Part shown: in pieces, positions 50,931 through 59,031 of the stretch
Layout of the letters: every line of letters begins with the position of its first letter
How positions within the stretch are numbered: the stretch's first letter is position 1
Source of the DNA: Ideonella benzenivorans
Lineage (GTDB): Bacteria > Pseudomonadota > Gammaproteobacteria > Burkholderiales > Burkholderiaceae_C
Assembly (NCBI RefSeq): GCF_020387415.1
Contig: NZ_JAGWCB010000020.1
Span: forward strand, 248,001 to 312,000
Direction: 5' to 3'
Length of the DNA stretch: 64,000 nucleotides
Notes under the pieces: generated by a model
Databases searched by the model: none
Told to the model about the DNA's origin: nothing
Seen by the model: the letters and a program-made list of their open reading frames with translations, nothing else
Program-made: the position numbers and the translations under genes

Positions 50931-53530
50931 TGCCAATAGCCCTTTCCTTGCGAGAACGTGAATCCAATCTCGAGTAGCTTGCGGATGAGGCGACGTTGTG
51001 CATTGTCTTGGGGCTCCAGAAGTTTGACCCAAATGGTCCCGGTGCTCTGGCGCCCATCAAAAACGCTAATGCCCATCGCACTTGCTTGCCCGAGTATCCG
51101 GTCAAGTGCAGAAGGCTTTGAGGAGCCAGCTGATTGAGTCACCTCTGGGTTGGGTCTGTGCGCCCCCTGCCTCTTAGGTATTGGTGGCGGCACCTCAGGG
51201 GTTCTCGTGCCGCGATCATCTCCACCGTTAGATGAACAACCGTCAGCGGCTAGTTGGCTCTCCTTGGGTTGCAAGCCGATGGCCACGCGCGCGAAGGGCT
51301 CCAATCGCGAAGGGTGCTGGAGCTTCCTTATCGCTTTGGCTTCGATCTGTCGGATCCTCTCCCGTGTGACTTCGAAGCGAATTCCGATTTCATCGAGCGT
51401 GAGTGCCTCGGGAACCCCGATGCCGAAGCGCAGTCGCAGAATCTGCTCCTCCTTGCGGTCCTTGGTCGACAGTGCAGAGATGAAGTTGTCCACCGCTTGA
51501 TTCAATTGAATCTCGCCAGTTACGTCTGCGGGGTCGGGTGATGCATGGGCGTCGCGGGCTTCGATAGCGATCATTCGGTCAACTGTCAGTTCGTCGATAC
51601 TCGAGGGCTCGGGCGCGATGCTCAGCACGGCGGCTACCTTGCGGCTCGGCATCTCCATGCGCTCGGCCAGTTCATCGAGGGTCGGTTTGCGGCCTGAGGC
51701 AATTTCGAACGCCTGGGATACACGCTCCACGCGATGGAGCTTTTCGACTATGTGGACTGGAACCCGGATGGTCCTGCCCTTGTCTGCTACGTGACGGCCT
51801 ATCTGCTGCCGGATCCACCAGATGGCGTAGGTTGAGAAGCGAAAGCCGCGGCGCCAGTCGTAGCGGTCGACGGCTTTGAGCAACCCGATGTTCCCCTCTT
51901 GCGCCAAGTCGTCCAGCGGCTCCCCGCTGTACAGATACTTCTTGGCGTGGAAGAAGGCCAGCTTCAAATTCGCCGCAGTCATCCGGTCGCGGTGCAGCCG
52001 GAAGACGGCCATGGCGCGTGCGAACGCGGGGCAGGGCGCCGATCCATGCGCGGCGTCAATCAGCTCCAACAAGAAGCGTCGGTTGAGGCGCAGACCAGCA
52101 AGTGCCTGGCGAATCTCTTGGGGTGAGGCCCTAGTAGCATCTTCTGGTTGTGTCAGCGCGGCCAAGTGACGGAGCGCATTGGCGAAGCCGGCGTCAGCAG
52201 GCTCTGCGCTCATCGGCTCGCTGTCGTCCTCCGCGGCGTCTTCGGAATCCTCCGCAGTAGGTTCGCCTGCTTCCAACCCTTCGGCCGAGGCGGGCTCCGG
52301 GTCAGGCTCGCCGCCAACCCAGATCGAGGAGAGCTGGCGCGATCCGGCGATGGCATCCGCACCGGTCGCCAAAACCCGCGCGATGCCTTCTGGCCAGGTC
52401 GCCAGAGCGTCGAGCGCCACGTCGAGGGCAGCTTCCATTTCCTTTGCGAGCCGGACCTCTTCTTCGGCCGTGAGCAGCCGCAGGCGCTGGAATTCGCGCT
52501 GGTAAATGCGCAGGGGTTCGTGGCGAGGCGACGTTGCCCGATCGATTGCGCCGAGGGCTTCATCCAGGGCCGCCTCTTCGTCGGGCGTCTCCTCGGGGTC
52601 TATCCACACCTCGAAGCTTTCGTGTGTGCTGGAGTATTCAACGCGTTCGTCAGCCTCTGCGCCAAGGTCATTGATGACCATGGCCAAATAAGCCTCGGCC
52701 TCAGGGTTAGCCGAACGGTCCTCGTTGGTGGACTGGGCTTGGACATCCAGCGCGGGGACGCTGCCTTCCCGGAGCGCCCGCAGCAAAAGAAGCCTGAGCC
52801 TCGCGCGGCGTTCGGCATCATCCGCCCGAGCCAGTGGCAAGGCCACTTCCGGCAGGTAGGCTTCGATGTCGTCCCATTCGGCAGATGAGTCGATCGGCAC
52901 GTGGGCCGTGATGGCGATTTGGATCGCGCTGGCCGAATCCGCGACCACCAAGTCGGCTTCGGGCCGCGTGGGCTCCTCTTCGACCTCCCAGCCCGAGAGG
53001 TCGAACTCCCCGTCGTCCACCTCGTCGAGGATAGGCGCCAGGGGCGGGACGGCCTCCTGCGCAGGAGGCTCGGCCGCCGCATCTGGCTCAATTACCGCCG
53101 AGGGCGCGGCCGGTTCGGCCGGAGTGCCTGCTTCGGCTAACGGATGGGCAGGGGGAGGCGGTTCAGAAGCAGGATCCGGACCGAGGATGACTTCCATCTC
53201 GGACGGCGGGAAGGACGGAAGCAGCGCGCGGGCAGCGTCGAGGATCGCCGCCGTGGCTTCCGCCCCGGCCGCGATGGCAATTTGGAGGGCGGTCCTGCCT
53301 GAAGGGTCGAGCAGGCCGTGATCGGCCCCAGCGCTCAGAAGCAACTTGCAAATGGCAGGCTTGTTGCGGACGGCGGAGAGCATGAGGGGCGTCATGCCGC
53401 TGGCGTCGCGGGCGTTGAGGTCGTCGCCTCGTTCGATGTGGATTTGAACGGCGCTTTCAACACCGGCCATCACGGCCATCCGCAGGAATTGGCTCAGGGG
53501 CCGGGCGCCGGCGACGTTCGCTTCGATCAC
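50927..53530 (-). CDS. Ankyrin repeat-sigma70 fusion protein
   Basis: The 867-residue protein has three parts. Residues 1-105 are ankyrin repeats (DDLNARDASGMTPLMLSA, LLSAGADHGLLDPSGRTALQ). Residues 105-340 are an acidic, proline-rich linker. From 340 onward it is an RpoD-like sigma factor: region 1.2 (340-375), region 2 with DLAQEGNIGLLKAVD and FRFSTYAIWWIRQQIGRHVA (518-590), and region 4.2 TLDEIGIRFEVTRERIRQIE with AKAIRKLQHPSR (711-742). An insert separates regions 1.2 and 2, and a unique tail (805-867) ends GFTFSQGKGYWQ. The protein should bind RNA polymerase and promoters. It is the first gene of the defence operon and overlaps the GHKL gene. Ankyrin repeats could sense a phage protein, DNA ends or an anti-sigma partner, which is inference. 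Confidence 0.9.
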   Translation of the reverse strand: MIEANVAGARPLSQFLRMAVMAGVESAVQIHIERGDDLNARDASGMTPLMLSAVRNKPAICKLLLSAGADHGLLDPSGRTALQIAIAAGAEATAAILDAARALLPSFPPSEMEVILGPDPASEPPPPAHPLAEAGTPAEPAAPSAVIEPDAAAEPPAQEAVPPLAPILDEVDDGEFDLSGWEVEEEPTRPEADLVVADSASAIQIAITAHVPIDSSAEWDDIEAYLPEVALPLARADDAERRARLRLLLLRALREGSVPALDVQAQSTNEDRSANPEAEAYLAMVINDLGAEADERVEYSSTHESFEVWIDPEETPDEEAALDEALGAIDRATSPRHEPLRIYQREFQRLRLLTAEEEVRLAKEMEAALDVALDALATWPEGIARVLATGADAIAGSRQLSSIWVGGEPDPEPASAEGLEAGEPTAEDSEDAAEDDSEPMSAEPADAGFANALRHLAALTQPEDATRASPQEIRQALAGLRLNRRFLLELIDAAHGSAPCPAFARAMAVFRLHRDRMTAANLKLAFFHAKKYLYSGEPLDDLAQEGNIGLLKAVDRYDWRRGFRFSTYAIWWIRQQIGRHVADKGRTIRVPVHIVEKLHRVERVSQAFEIASGRKPTLDELAERMEMPSRKVAAVLSIAPEPSSIDELTVDRMIAIEARDAHASPDPADVTGEIQLNQAVDNFISALSTKDRKEEQILRLRFGIGVPEALTLDEIGIRFEVTRERIRQIEAKAIRKLQHPSRLEPFARVAIGLQPKESQLAADGCSSNGGDDRGTRTPEVPPPIPKRQGAHRPNPEVTQSAGSSKPSALDRILGQASAMGISVFDGRQSTGTIWVKLLEPQDNAQRRLIRKLLEIGFTFSQGKGYWQ

Positions 53531-53830
53531 CAGGGCGCGCCTTTTCCGCCCGGTCGATTCGCGGACTCCGTCGGTTTCTCTTTCAGTGCGCTGTCACACT
53601 CTGTCGTGAGGCGCTGGTCTTCGCCATGCACTCGTTTCCCCCTGGGCCGATGAGGCCATTTTTGATTTTTCTAGCGATTACAAATTCTACAGAGGCGGCA
53701 GAAGGTGAAAGTCCGGATTCCCACTGAATAAAGCGGTAGGCGCGCTGGGCGTCAGCCGGGATTCCGTCGCGATCCGGATCCATTGAAAGAAGCCGCAGCG
53801 ACCGGCTGCGACGCGCATAAGGAGGAGATG
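53531..53830. promoter_or_regulatory. Divergent promoter region of the sigma operon and HNH gene pair
   Basis: Three hundred base pairs separate the divergent starts. No gene is visible, and no obvious -35/-10 pair or operator stands out. It must drive the defence operon, possibly through the encoded sigma factor. Confidence 0.4.
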
Positions 53831-54529
53831 ATGGAAGATCCAGGGAAGCGATTCGTCGACGAGCGGTTGACAGGGATTTGCGTCTACTGCGGAACGAGGC
53901 CTGACACGAGGGACCATTGCCCCTCGAAGGTCTTGCTGGACGAGCCCTATCCGGCCAATCTGCCAGTTGTCGAGGCCTGCTTGGCATGCAACCAGTCCTT
54001 CTCGTTGGACGAGCAATACCTGGCGTGCTTTTGGGAGCGCGTCATGTGTGGGTCGACAGATCCGAGCAAGCTGCGTCGCGAGAACATCCAAAGGATCCTC
54101 TCAAGGACGCCGAAGTTGGCCGCCGAAATTCAGTTCACCGTGGCGGTCGACGAAAATGGGGGCAAGACTTGGCACCCGGACATGGATCGTGTGCGCAATG
54201 TGATCCTCAAACTCGCGCGCGGCCATCTGCATTTCGAGTTCAGCATTCAGGAGCGGGACGATCCTGATGTCTTTGAGATTGCGCCGTTTTCGGTCTTGAC
54301 GGCGGAAAGCCGCGAGTTCTTCGAGCGCCCTGAGCCGGAGCCCATGGCAGTCTGGCCTGAGCTGGGATCCCGCGCTTTCCTCAGGGCGTTGCCTTTGGGT
54401 GGTCAGATCCCCGACGGCTGGCTGGATGTGCAGGAGGGTCGCTATCGCTATTTGGTTGGCCAAGGCCGCGGGAACTACGCCCACATCGTGATTGGCGAGT
54501 ATTTGGCTTGCCGGGTCGCATGGGGTTGA
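53831..54529 (+). CDS. HNH endonuclease-family protein
   Basis: The 232-residue protein has an HNH motif at the N-terminus: CVYCGTRPDTRDHCPSKVLL, then NLPVVEACLACNQSFSLDE. The second ATG of a tandem ATGATG is chosen because AAGGAGG lies at the right distance. The C-terminal 150 residues are unknown. It is divergent from the sigma operon and 76 bp upstream of a second HNH gene. Role in defence is inferred from location. Confidence 0.82.
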   Translation: MEDPGKRFVDERLTGICVYCGTRPDTRDHCPSKVLLDEPYPANLPVVEACLACNQSFSLDEQYLACFWERVMCGSTDPSKLRRENIQRILSRTPKLAAEIQFTVAVDENGGKTWHPDMDRVRNVILKLARGHLHFEFSIQERDDPDVFEIAPFSVLTAESREFFERPEPEPMAVWPELGSRAFLRALPLGGQIPDGWLDVQEGRYRYLVGQGRGNYAHIVIGEYLACRVAWG

Positions 54530-54605
54530 ATGCGGCGCGGAAGAGGCCGCGAGGGGAGGTGGGCCTCATCCCCACGGAGCGGCCGACGGCCGAGAAGGGA
54601 AGAGC

Positions 54606-55487
54606 ATGCAGTTCGAGGCCAGGTTTTACGAGACCTACAACATGTGCGATGTCATCAGCGGATTTCTTAAGCATCCGTTTGACCACGCGCTTTGGTTGGA
54701 GGGATTTCACTGCGACGAGCAATGGGCGGGCTGGCTCGCGCCGTATGAAAAGCGATCGGTGCTGCACCAGTTCATTGCGTTCGTGGTCCAAGGCGTGCAC
54801 TCGGAGCAAGCTGGCGACTTCGACATCAAGAAGCAGAAGTCGATCTACGCGAACTTCAAAGACATCCCGCCCGCGATCGCGGACATGCAGCCGCACAAGC
54901 TTCCAATCGAACGCGCCTTTGAGCACCACGGAATCGATCATCAGACATTCTTCGAGTTCCTGAAAGACGAGGGCAAGACGTTTGAAGAGGCCGATGCGGA
55001 CGATATCTATGAATACATGAATGAGGTCTGGATATCGGCCGCTTACGAAGAGCTCATCGAGCAAACGGTGGGGGAGGTCTTCCACGTTCTCTTCCAGAAC
55101 CGAGAACTCATGATAATGTTCAACGTCTTCGTGTCGAGCATCTTGGAACTTGGAGACTGGGACCGGCCCGAAGACCTTGATCGTTCGCTGTTGGCGCCCA
55201 GTGGAAAGCTTGCGCGCGTGCGGCCTCCTAGTTGGGCGCGGCGGGCGGTGTTCTTTCGCGACCGTGGGCGTTGCGTGCTGTGCGACAGAGACCTCACGGG
55301 GCTGCTGAACATCGACAACGTCGAGAACTACGATCACATTGTCCCGCTGTCGAGCTGGGGCCTCAACGACATCACCAACTTGCAGTTGCTTTGTGTGCCG
55401 TGCAATCAGCACGAGAAGCGCGATAGCGCTCCCGTCACATCCGGGCGTTACCAGTCTTGGTATCCCATGGACGACAGCGACTCTTGA
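54606..55487 (+). CDS. HNH endonuclease with large N-terminal domain
   Basis: The 293-residue protein has a helical N-terminal domain of about 200 residues and a C-terminal HNH motif: RGRCVLCDRDLTG, NYDHIVPLSSWG, then NLQLLCVPCNQHEK. The start at MQFEARFYETYN follows an AAGGGAAGAG ribosome-binding site. It is probably an operon with the preceding HNH gene and is convergent with the UPF0489 gene. The N-terminal domain is not recognised and may give target recognition. Confidence 0.8.
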   Translation: MQFEARFYETYNMCDVISGFLKHPFDHALWLEGFHCDEQWAGWLAPYEKRSVLHQFIAFVVQGVHSEQAGDFDIKKQKSIYANFKDIPPAIADMQPHKLPIERAFEHHGIDHQTFFEFLKDEGKTFEEADADDIYEYMNEVWISAAYEELIEQTVGEVFHVLFQNRELMIMFNVFVSSILELGDWDRPEDLDRSLLAPSGKLARVRPPSWARRAVFFRDRGRCVLCDRDLTGLLNIDNVENYDHIVPLSSWGLNDITNLQLLCVPCNQHEKRDSAPVTSGRYQSWYPMDDSDS

Positions 55488-55523
55488 AAAGAAGCGGAGC
55501 GCCTGGCCCACCAAGCTCTTGCC

Positions 55524-56399
55524 TCATAAGGCCTTGTCGATGTGGGCCAGCATCTTCCTCAAGAGTTCGGCGGCGGCCATCCGGTCCTGCTCATCAAGCC
55601 ACAGGTCTTCGACGCATTCGGCCTCGGTGGCGATCGTGACGGCCACGGCGTTCTTGATCAGGCGATAGAACGTCGACGTGTCTTCAGGGGTGATGGCCCG
55701 CCGGGAGTGAAAGGCATCGAGGTCGATGTCCAGGATGTAGGGCGCGGCTTCCAAATCGGCCAAGCCGATGCTGCGGGAGATCTCGGCGCCGCGTTGGAGC
55801 TGGTCGTCGAGATACCTAGTCTCGATGATCTCGTTCGATTGCCGCGCTAGGCAGGCGTCGTTGTGCGGCTTGGCTTGGCAGCCGATGAAGCAATCGAAGG
55901 GCAAGGCATAGATGCGATTGGCCGCCGGGGCATAGGACATCGGCCGCTTGGGCTTCGGCTCCGTTGGCGGATTGGGCCAGTTCTCCTCCATGCTCTTGTC
56001 GAAGGCGAGCTGCTCGATCGATGGCGTTGCGTCCGAATCGCTCAATTGGATGCAAAAGGCGTTTCCCAACACCCCTGAGCATGTGGCGGCGTCGATGTGC
56101 TCGTCGTGCTTCAAGTTCTCAACGGCCTTTGCCACGCTCTTGTCGTCCTGCCAATCAATGTCCGCCACCTGGGCGAGGCGGAAGGCCTCTTGATCGGCCA
56201 CACGTCCCTCGTAGGCTTCCCAGTGGGCATAGCCCAGGAATGCCTCGTAAGTGTCGGTGTGGTGATCGATCGTGATCAGATTGGGAGGGGCCTCCGTCTT
56301 CCGGCGGATCAGCGTCCACGCGGCCAACGCCTTGTGATGATCGTCCACTACGTAGACATCCTTGCCCTTGATTGAGAATTGATCGAACAGCGAGGTCAT
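55524..56399 (-). CDS. UPF0489 family protein (arginase-like fold)
   Basis: The 291-residue protein has the metal-site pattern of UPF0489 and peptide-arginase-like enzymes: VYVVDDHHKALAAW, ITIDHHTDTYEA and LDIDLDAFHS. The biochemical role in bacteria is not well established. It starts 30 bp after the Shedu-like gene on the same strand, so the two are probably cotranscribed, which makes it a candidate accessory factor of that system. Confidence 0.82.
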   Translation of the reverse strand: MTSLFDQFSIKGKDVYVVDDHHKALAAWTLIRRKTEAPPNLITIDHHTDTYEAFLGYAHWEAYEGRVADQEAFRLAQVADIDWQDDKSVAKAVENLKHDEHIDAATCSGVLGNAFCIQLSDSDATPSIEQLAFDKSMEENWPNPPTEPKPKRPMSYAPAANRIYALPFDCFIGCQAKPHNDACLARQSNEIIETRYLDDQLQRGAEISRSIGLADLEAAPYILDIDLDAFHSRRAITPEDTSTFYRLIKNAVAVTIATEAECVEDLWLDEQDRMAAAELLRKMLAHIDKAL

Positions 56400-56429
56400 C
56401 GGCGTGGCGTGGGGGTCGGCTTGTCGATC

Positions 56430-57962
56430 TCAGAACAAGTCTTTATTGGGCCCTTCTGGGGCGGCCGGCGGCGCCGCGGGAGCGGACGCGTTTGCCGACA
56501 TCAAGCGGTGCAGTTCCTTGAGTTTGGCCAGCAGCTCGTCGAACGTCACGACCGCGACATCCTTCGATGAATGGCGGAAGAGATCCAGCGAGCGAACTTG
56601 GGCTGCATCCTTCGGCAGCGAGCCAACGATCACGATGCAGTTGACCGAGGAGACGTGCGCATCGGCCAGGGTGGGGTCGAAAGATTTCTTCGCGGCGAAG
56701 TGGTGCAGCAGCACTGCACGCTGATCGAGCGCCTGCGCCATCGAAGCCGTGAGATCCCGATGCGGCGCGTGCAGGTCGCCCCGGTAGGTCTTGGGTTCGA
56801 CCAGCGCGGTGGACGGGCGCTTGATTTCGACGATGGCGAGGTTCCCCGTGAATTGCTGCGCCATCAGGAAGTCGACGATGCTCTCTCCATTCCCGCGGAT
56901 TGTCGTCCCCCCAACGCTGGCTTGGTCCTGAAACAGGATGACGGGGTAGGGGAAGGCCAAGCCGAGGATGAACGGGTTGGCTTTGAAGAACGACTGCCAC
57001 TTCGGCTCGGGCAGGTTTCTTTGCAGCATGGCCTCAAACTCGCCAATGAGCTGCGCCAACGTGACCTGTTCGATGACGGCCTTGAGTTCGAACAGTTTCG
57101 ATGGATCTTCGCTCGCGATCTTCTGCGCGTCTTCCCTGACCACCTGCGCGGCAGCGATGCCGTCCCTCGCGCTGCGACTCGACGCACGGCCACGCAGTTG
57201 GACTAGCTCGTAGATTTCGCCGGCTTTGACTGGGGGATAGCGATGCTCGAATTGATCGGGGAGGGCGGCATGCAGCGTTTCGTTATAAGCGGCGAGCCTG
57301 CGCGCCTTCAAAGAGCGCAATGAAGCCCTGCCGGTGATTGTGTCGATGGCCTTGCGGATCCTGGTGAAGCGCTCTGCGCCCAGCATGAATGCGGGCAATT
57401 CCACCCTCGCGTCGTCGCCTGGCTCAATGATCAGGTGCGTCACGCCCACCAGCTCACGGATGGCTTCGGGGATCAGCCGGTATTCCCACCGGAGGCCGAG
57501 CCCGTAGATGGCGCGCCTGGCGAAGCCCGTCGGCAGCTCTTTGAGCATCCCTTCGAAGTCGCGAAGGGACTCCGGGAGCCACCAAGACCGGCCTTCCTCG
57601 GGAAGGACAGTGATGGATGTGAGCTCGTCATATTTCGGCTCCAAAAAGTTGGACCGACTGGGGTTTGCGACCAGGGGGAACATCGTCAGCTCGCGCTCGG
57701 AAACGCGGGCGAGCAATACAGCGCGCTTGGTCACTTTCCCTGTCTCATACGACATGGTTTCGCCGTGCGCATAGAACTTGACGCAGTCCTCGCCATTGAA
57801 CGTGCCGGCTTTCCAAGTCACCGGCAGCGCGTTTGGATCTCGATTGGGATCGACCTCGTCTTGATCACCTTCGCCTTCGGTGACTTCCGGTTCATCGGCG
57901 CCGGCATCGTCGCCCCAGTCAAAGTCGAAATCGTCGTCTTGGCCCTTCGTGTATTTGGTCAT
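56430..57962 (-). CDS. sduA: Shedu-type (DUF4263) anti-phage nuclease
   Basis: The 510-residue protein has a C-terminal PD-(D/E)XK domain typical of SduA: NPFILGLAFPYPVILFQDQ, SIVDFLMAQQ (D364) and NLAIVEIKRPSTAL (E379, K381). The N-terminal region (1-300) varies among Shedu proteins and here begins with an acidic stretch. Shedu is a single-gene defence nuclease. The ATG at 57962 gives MTKYTKGQ and is preferred because the upstream in-frame part is GC-rich noncoding sequence. It is followed by the UPF0489 gene. Confidence 0.88.
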   Translation of the reverse strand: MTKYTKGQDDDFDFDWGDDAGADEPEVTEGEGDQDEVDPNRDPNALPVTWKAGTFNGEDCVKFYAHGETMSYETGKVTKRAVLLARVSERELTMFPLVANPSRSNFLEPKYDELTSITVLPEEGRSWWLPESLRDFEGMLKELPTGFARRAIYGLGLRWEYRLIPEAIRELVGVTHLIIEPGDDARVELPAFMLGAERFTRIRKAIDTITGRASLRSLKARRLAAYNETLHAALPDQFEHRYPPVKAGEIYELVQLRGRASSRSARDGIAAAQVVREDAQKIASEDPSKLFELKAVIEQVTLAQLIGEFEAMLQRNLPEPKWQSFFKANPFILGLAFPYPVILFQDQASVGGTTIRGNGESIVDFLMAQQFTGNLAIVEIKRPSTALVEPKTYRGDLHAPHRDLTASMAQALDQRAVLLHHFAAKKSFDPTLADAHVSSVNCIVIVGSLPKDAAQVRSLDLFRHSSKDVAVVTFDELLAKLKELHRLMSANASAPAAPPAAPEGPNKDLF

Positions 57963-58398
57963 GTCCCTGGCTCCGCTCAATTTATGTTCGAAGAACAGCG
58001 CGTCTCCCGACGCGCCGATGTTGCGGCCAACCGGACAAGAGGCAGGCGGGCGGCTCTCCCTCCATTTTCCGGGATTGCAAACCGCGCGTGGCTGGGCAAG
58101 CCGAGGAGGTCGGTATAGCCCCCTAGGGCTTCGGCCTCCCCGCCTTTCCTCCCTGAGCGGGGGCATTGCGATGACAGCGACGGTTTCTCGTCCGCCTGAT
58201 GCGCAAGCTAGGCGGACTTTTTTTGGGGCGGCTCGCCCGCGTTGCCGAGGCCCGCGGCGCCGGGCAGAATAGAGCTGCGCGTGGCCGGGAGGTCATGCCC
58301 GCTGAACCCGCTATGGGGCAGCACAGCCGATACGCATGAGCGACGGTGCCCGTGATGACCGGATTTCGGCAGCGGGGACTTTCCATCCAGGAGTCCCT
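57963..58398. other. Intergenic region between the Shedu-like and HNH genes
   Basis: It holds divergent promoters for the two genes. I see a T-rich tract near 58217 but no clear hairpin in front of it, and no gene. Confidence 0.45.
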
Positions 58399-58758
58399 AT
58401 GCCATCAAAGATCCAAACCCTCCGCCGCAAAGCTTTCGACCATCAGGGCGGGCGCTGCTGGTATTGCGGCGTCCACATGTGGCTCGCCTCCCCTGACGAG
58501 CTATCGGTTGCAAGGCGATCGGGTTTATCTCGCTTGAGGTGTACTGCAGAGCACTTGGTGCCTCGGTCAAGCGGCGGCCGTGACGCACCAGAAAATGTTG
58601 TTGCGGCATGCCTGCATTGCAACTGCACCAGACACAGGCGCAAAGCGCCTCCCGAGCCGACTGCCTACCGGTCCGAAGTTGTGCGCCGAACGAGGCGCGA
58701 GGGTTGGCATCCTGCTTGGGTGTTCCACCTCGGGCTATGCGCCACAGCCGAGAAGTAG
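58399..58758 (+). CDS. Small HNH endonuclease
   Basis: The 119-residue protein is little more than an HNH module: GGRCWYCGVHM, CTAEHLVPRSSGG, then NVVAACLHCNCTRHRRK. The start at MPSKIQTLRRKAF follows a CAGGAG ribosome-binding site. It is the last gene before the right attachment site. Confidence 0.85.
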   Translation: MPSKIQTLRRKAFDHQGGRCWYCGVHMWLASPDELSVARRSGLSRLRCTAEHLVPRSSGGRDAPENVVAACLHCNCTRHRRKAPPEPTAYRSEVVRRTRREGWHPAWVFHLGLCATAEK

Positions 58759-58776
58759 GAGAGTCCGCAAAAAAAA

Positions 58777-58817
58777 TGTCCCAAGAACCTCTGCGGTCTT
58801 GGGACATCTTTGGGACA
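58777..58817 (+). repeat. Paired TTGGGACA motif and inverted copy, candidate arm-type site (right)
   Basis: TTGGGACA at 58799-58806 and 58810-58817 repeats the left-end pair with the same 3-bp spacer, and an inverted copy lies at 58777-58784. Sharing by both ends supports integrase or excisionase binding. Confidence 0.55.
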
Positions 58818-58899
58818 TCCAGATCTTGAATTTGCTCTAACTTGGCATCAATGCCTATGCAGAGTAGTTCAGCATAAATGCTTGATCTAGAAGGAAATT

Positions 58900-58948
58900 C
58901 CTGGTCGGGGTGAGAGGATTCGAACCTCCGGCCTCTACGTCCCGAACG
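58900..58948. repeat. Right island attachment site (attR) within tRNA-Pro
   Basis: These 49 bp are identical to 28341-28389 and are part of the intact tRNA-Pro gene, so island insertion preserved the tRNA. Confidence 0.95.
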
Positions 58949-58978
58949 TAGCGCTCTACCAGGCTAAGCTACACCCCG
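58902..58978 (-). tRNA. tRNA-Pro(CGG)
   Basis: The 77-nt minus-strand gene includes an encoded CCA end. The acceptor stem is CGGGGTG / CACCCCG. The anticodon stem CTACG / CGTAG encloses TTCGGGA, giving anticodon CGG. The T arm has GGTTCGAATCC. It is the island integration site. Its original terminator now lies at 28304-28333. Confidence 0.97.
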
Positions 58979-59031
58979 AAAGTCTCATCGACTTCTGGTC
59001 GATTGGTTGTCCAGTTTTCCTTGGGTTCCCC

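Noticed and set aside
50931..51032. Upstream start for the GHKL ATPase
   Set aside because: The extension lies wholly inside the sigma gene, and the ATGA overlap start at 50930 gives the conserved N-terminus.
40531..53530. BREX or DISARM system
   Set aside because: No PglZ, BrxC, BrxL, DUF1998 or PLD-type genes are present. The gene set matches the Z1/GHKL/AIPR type instead.
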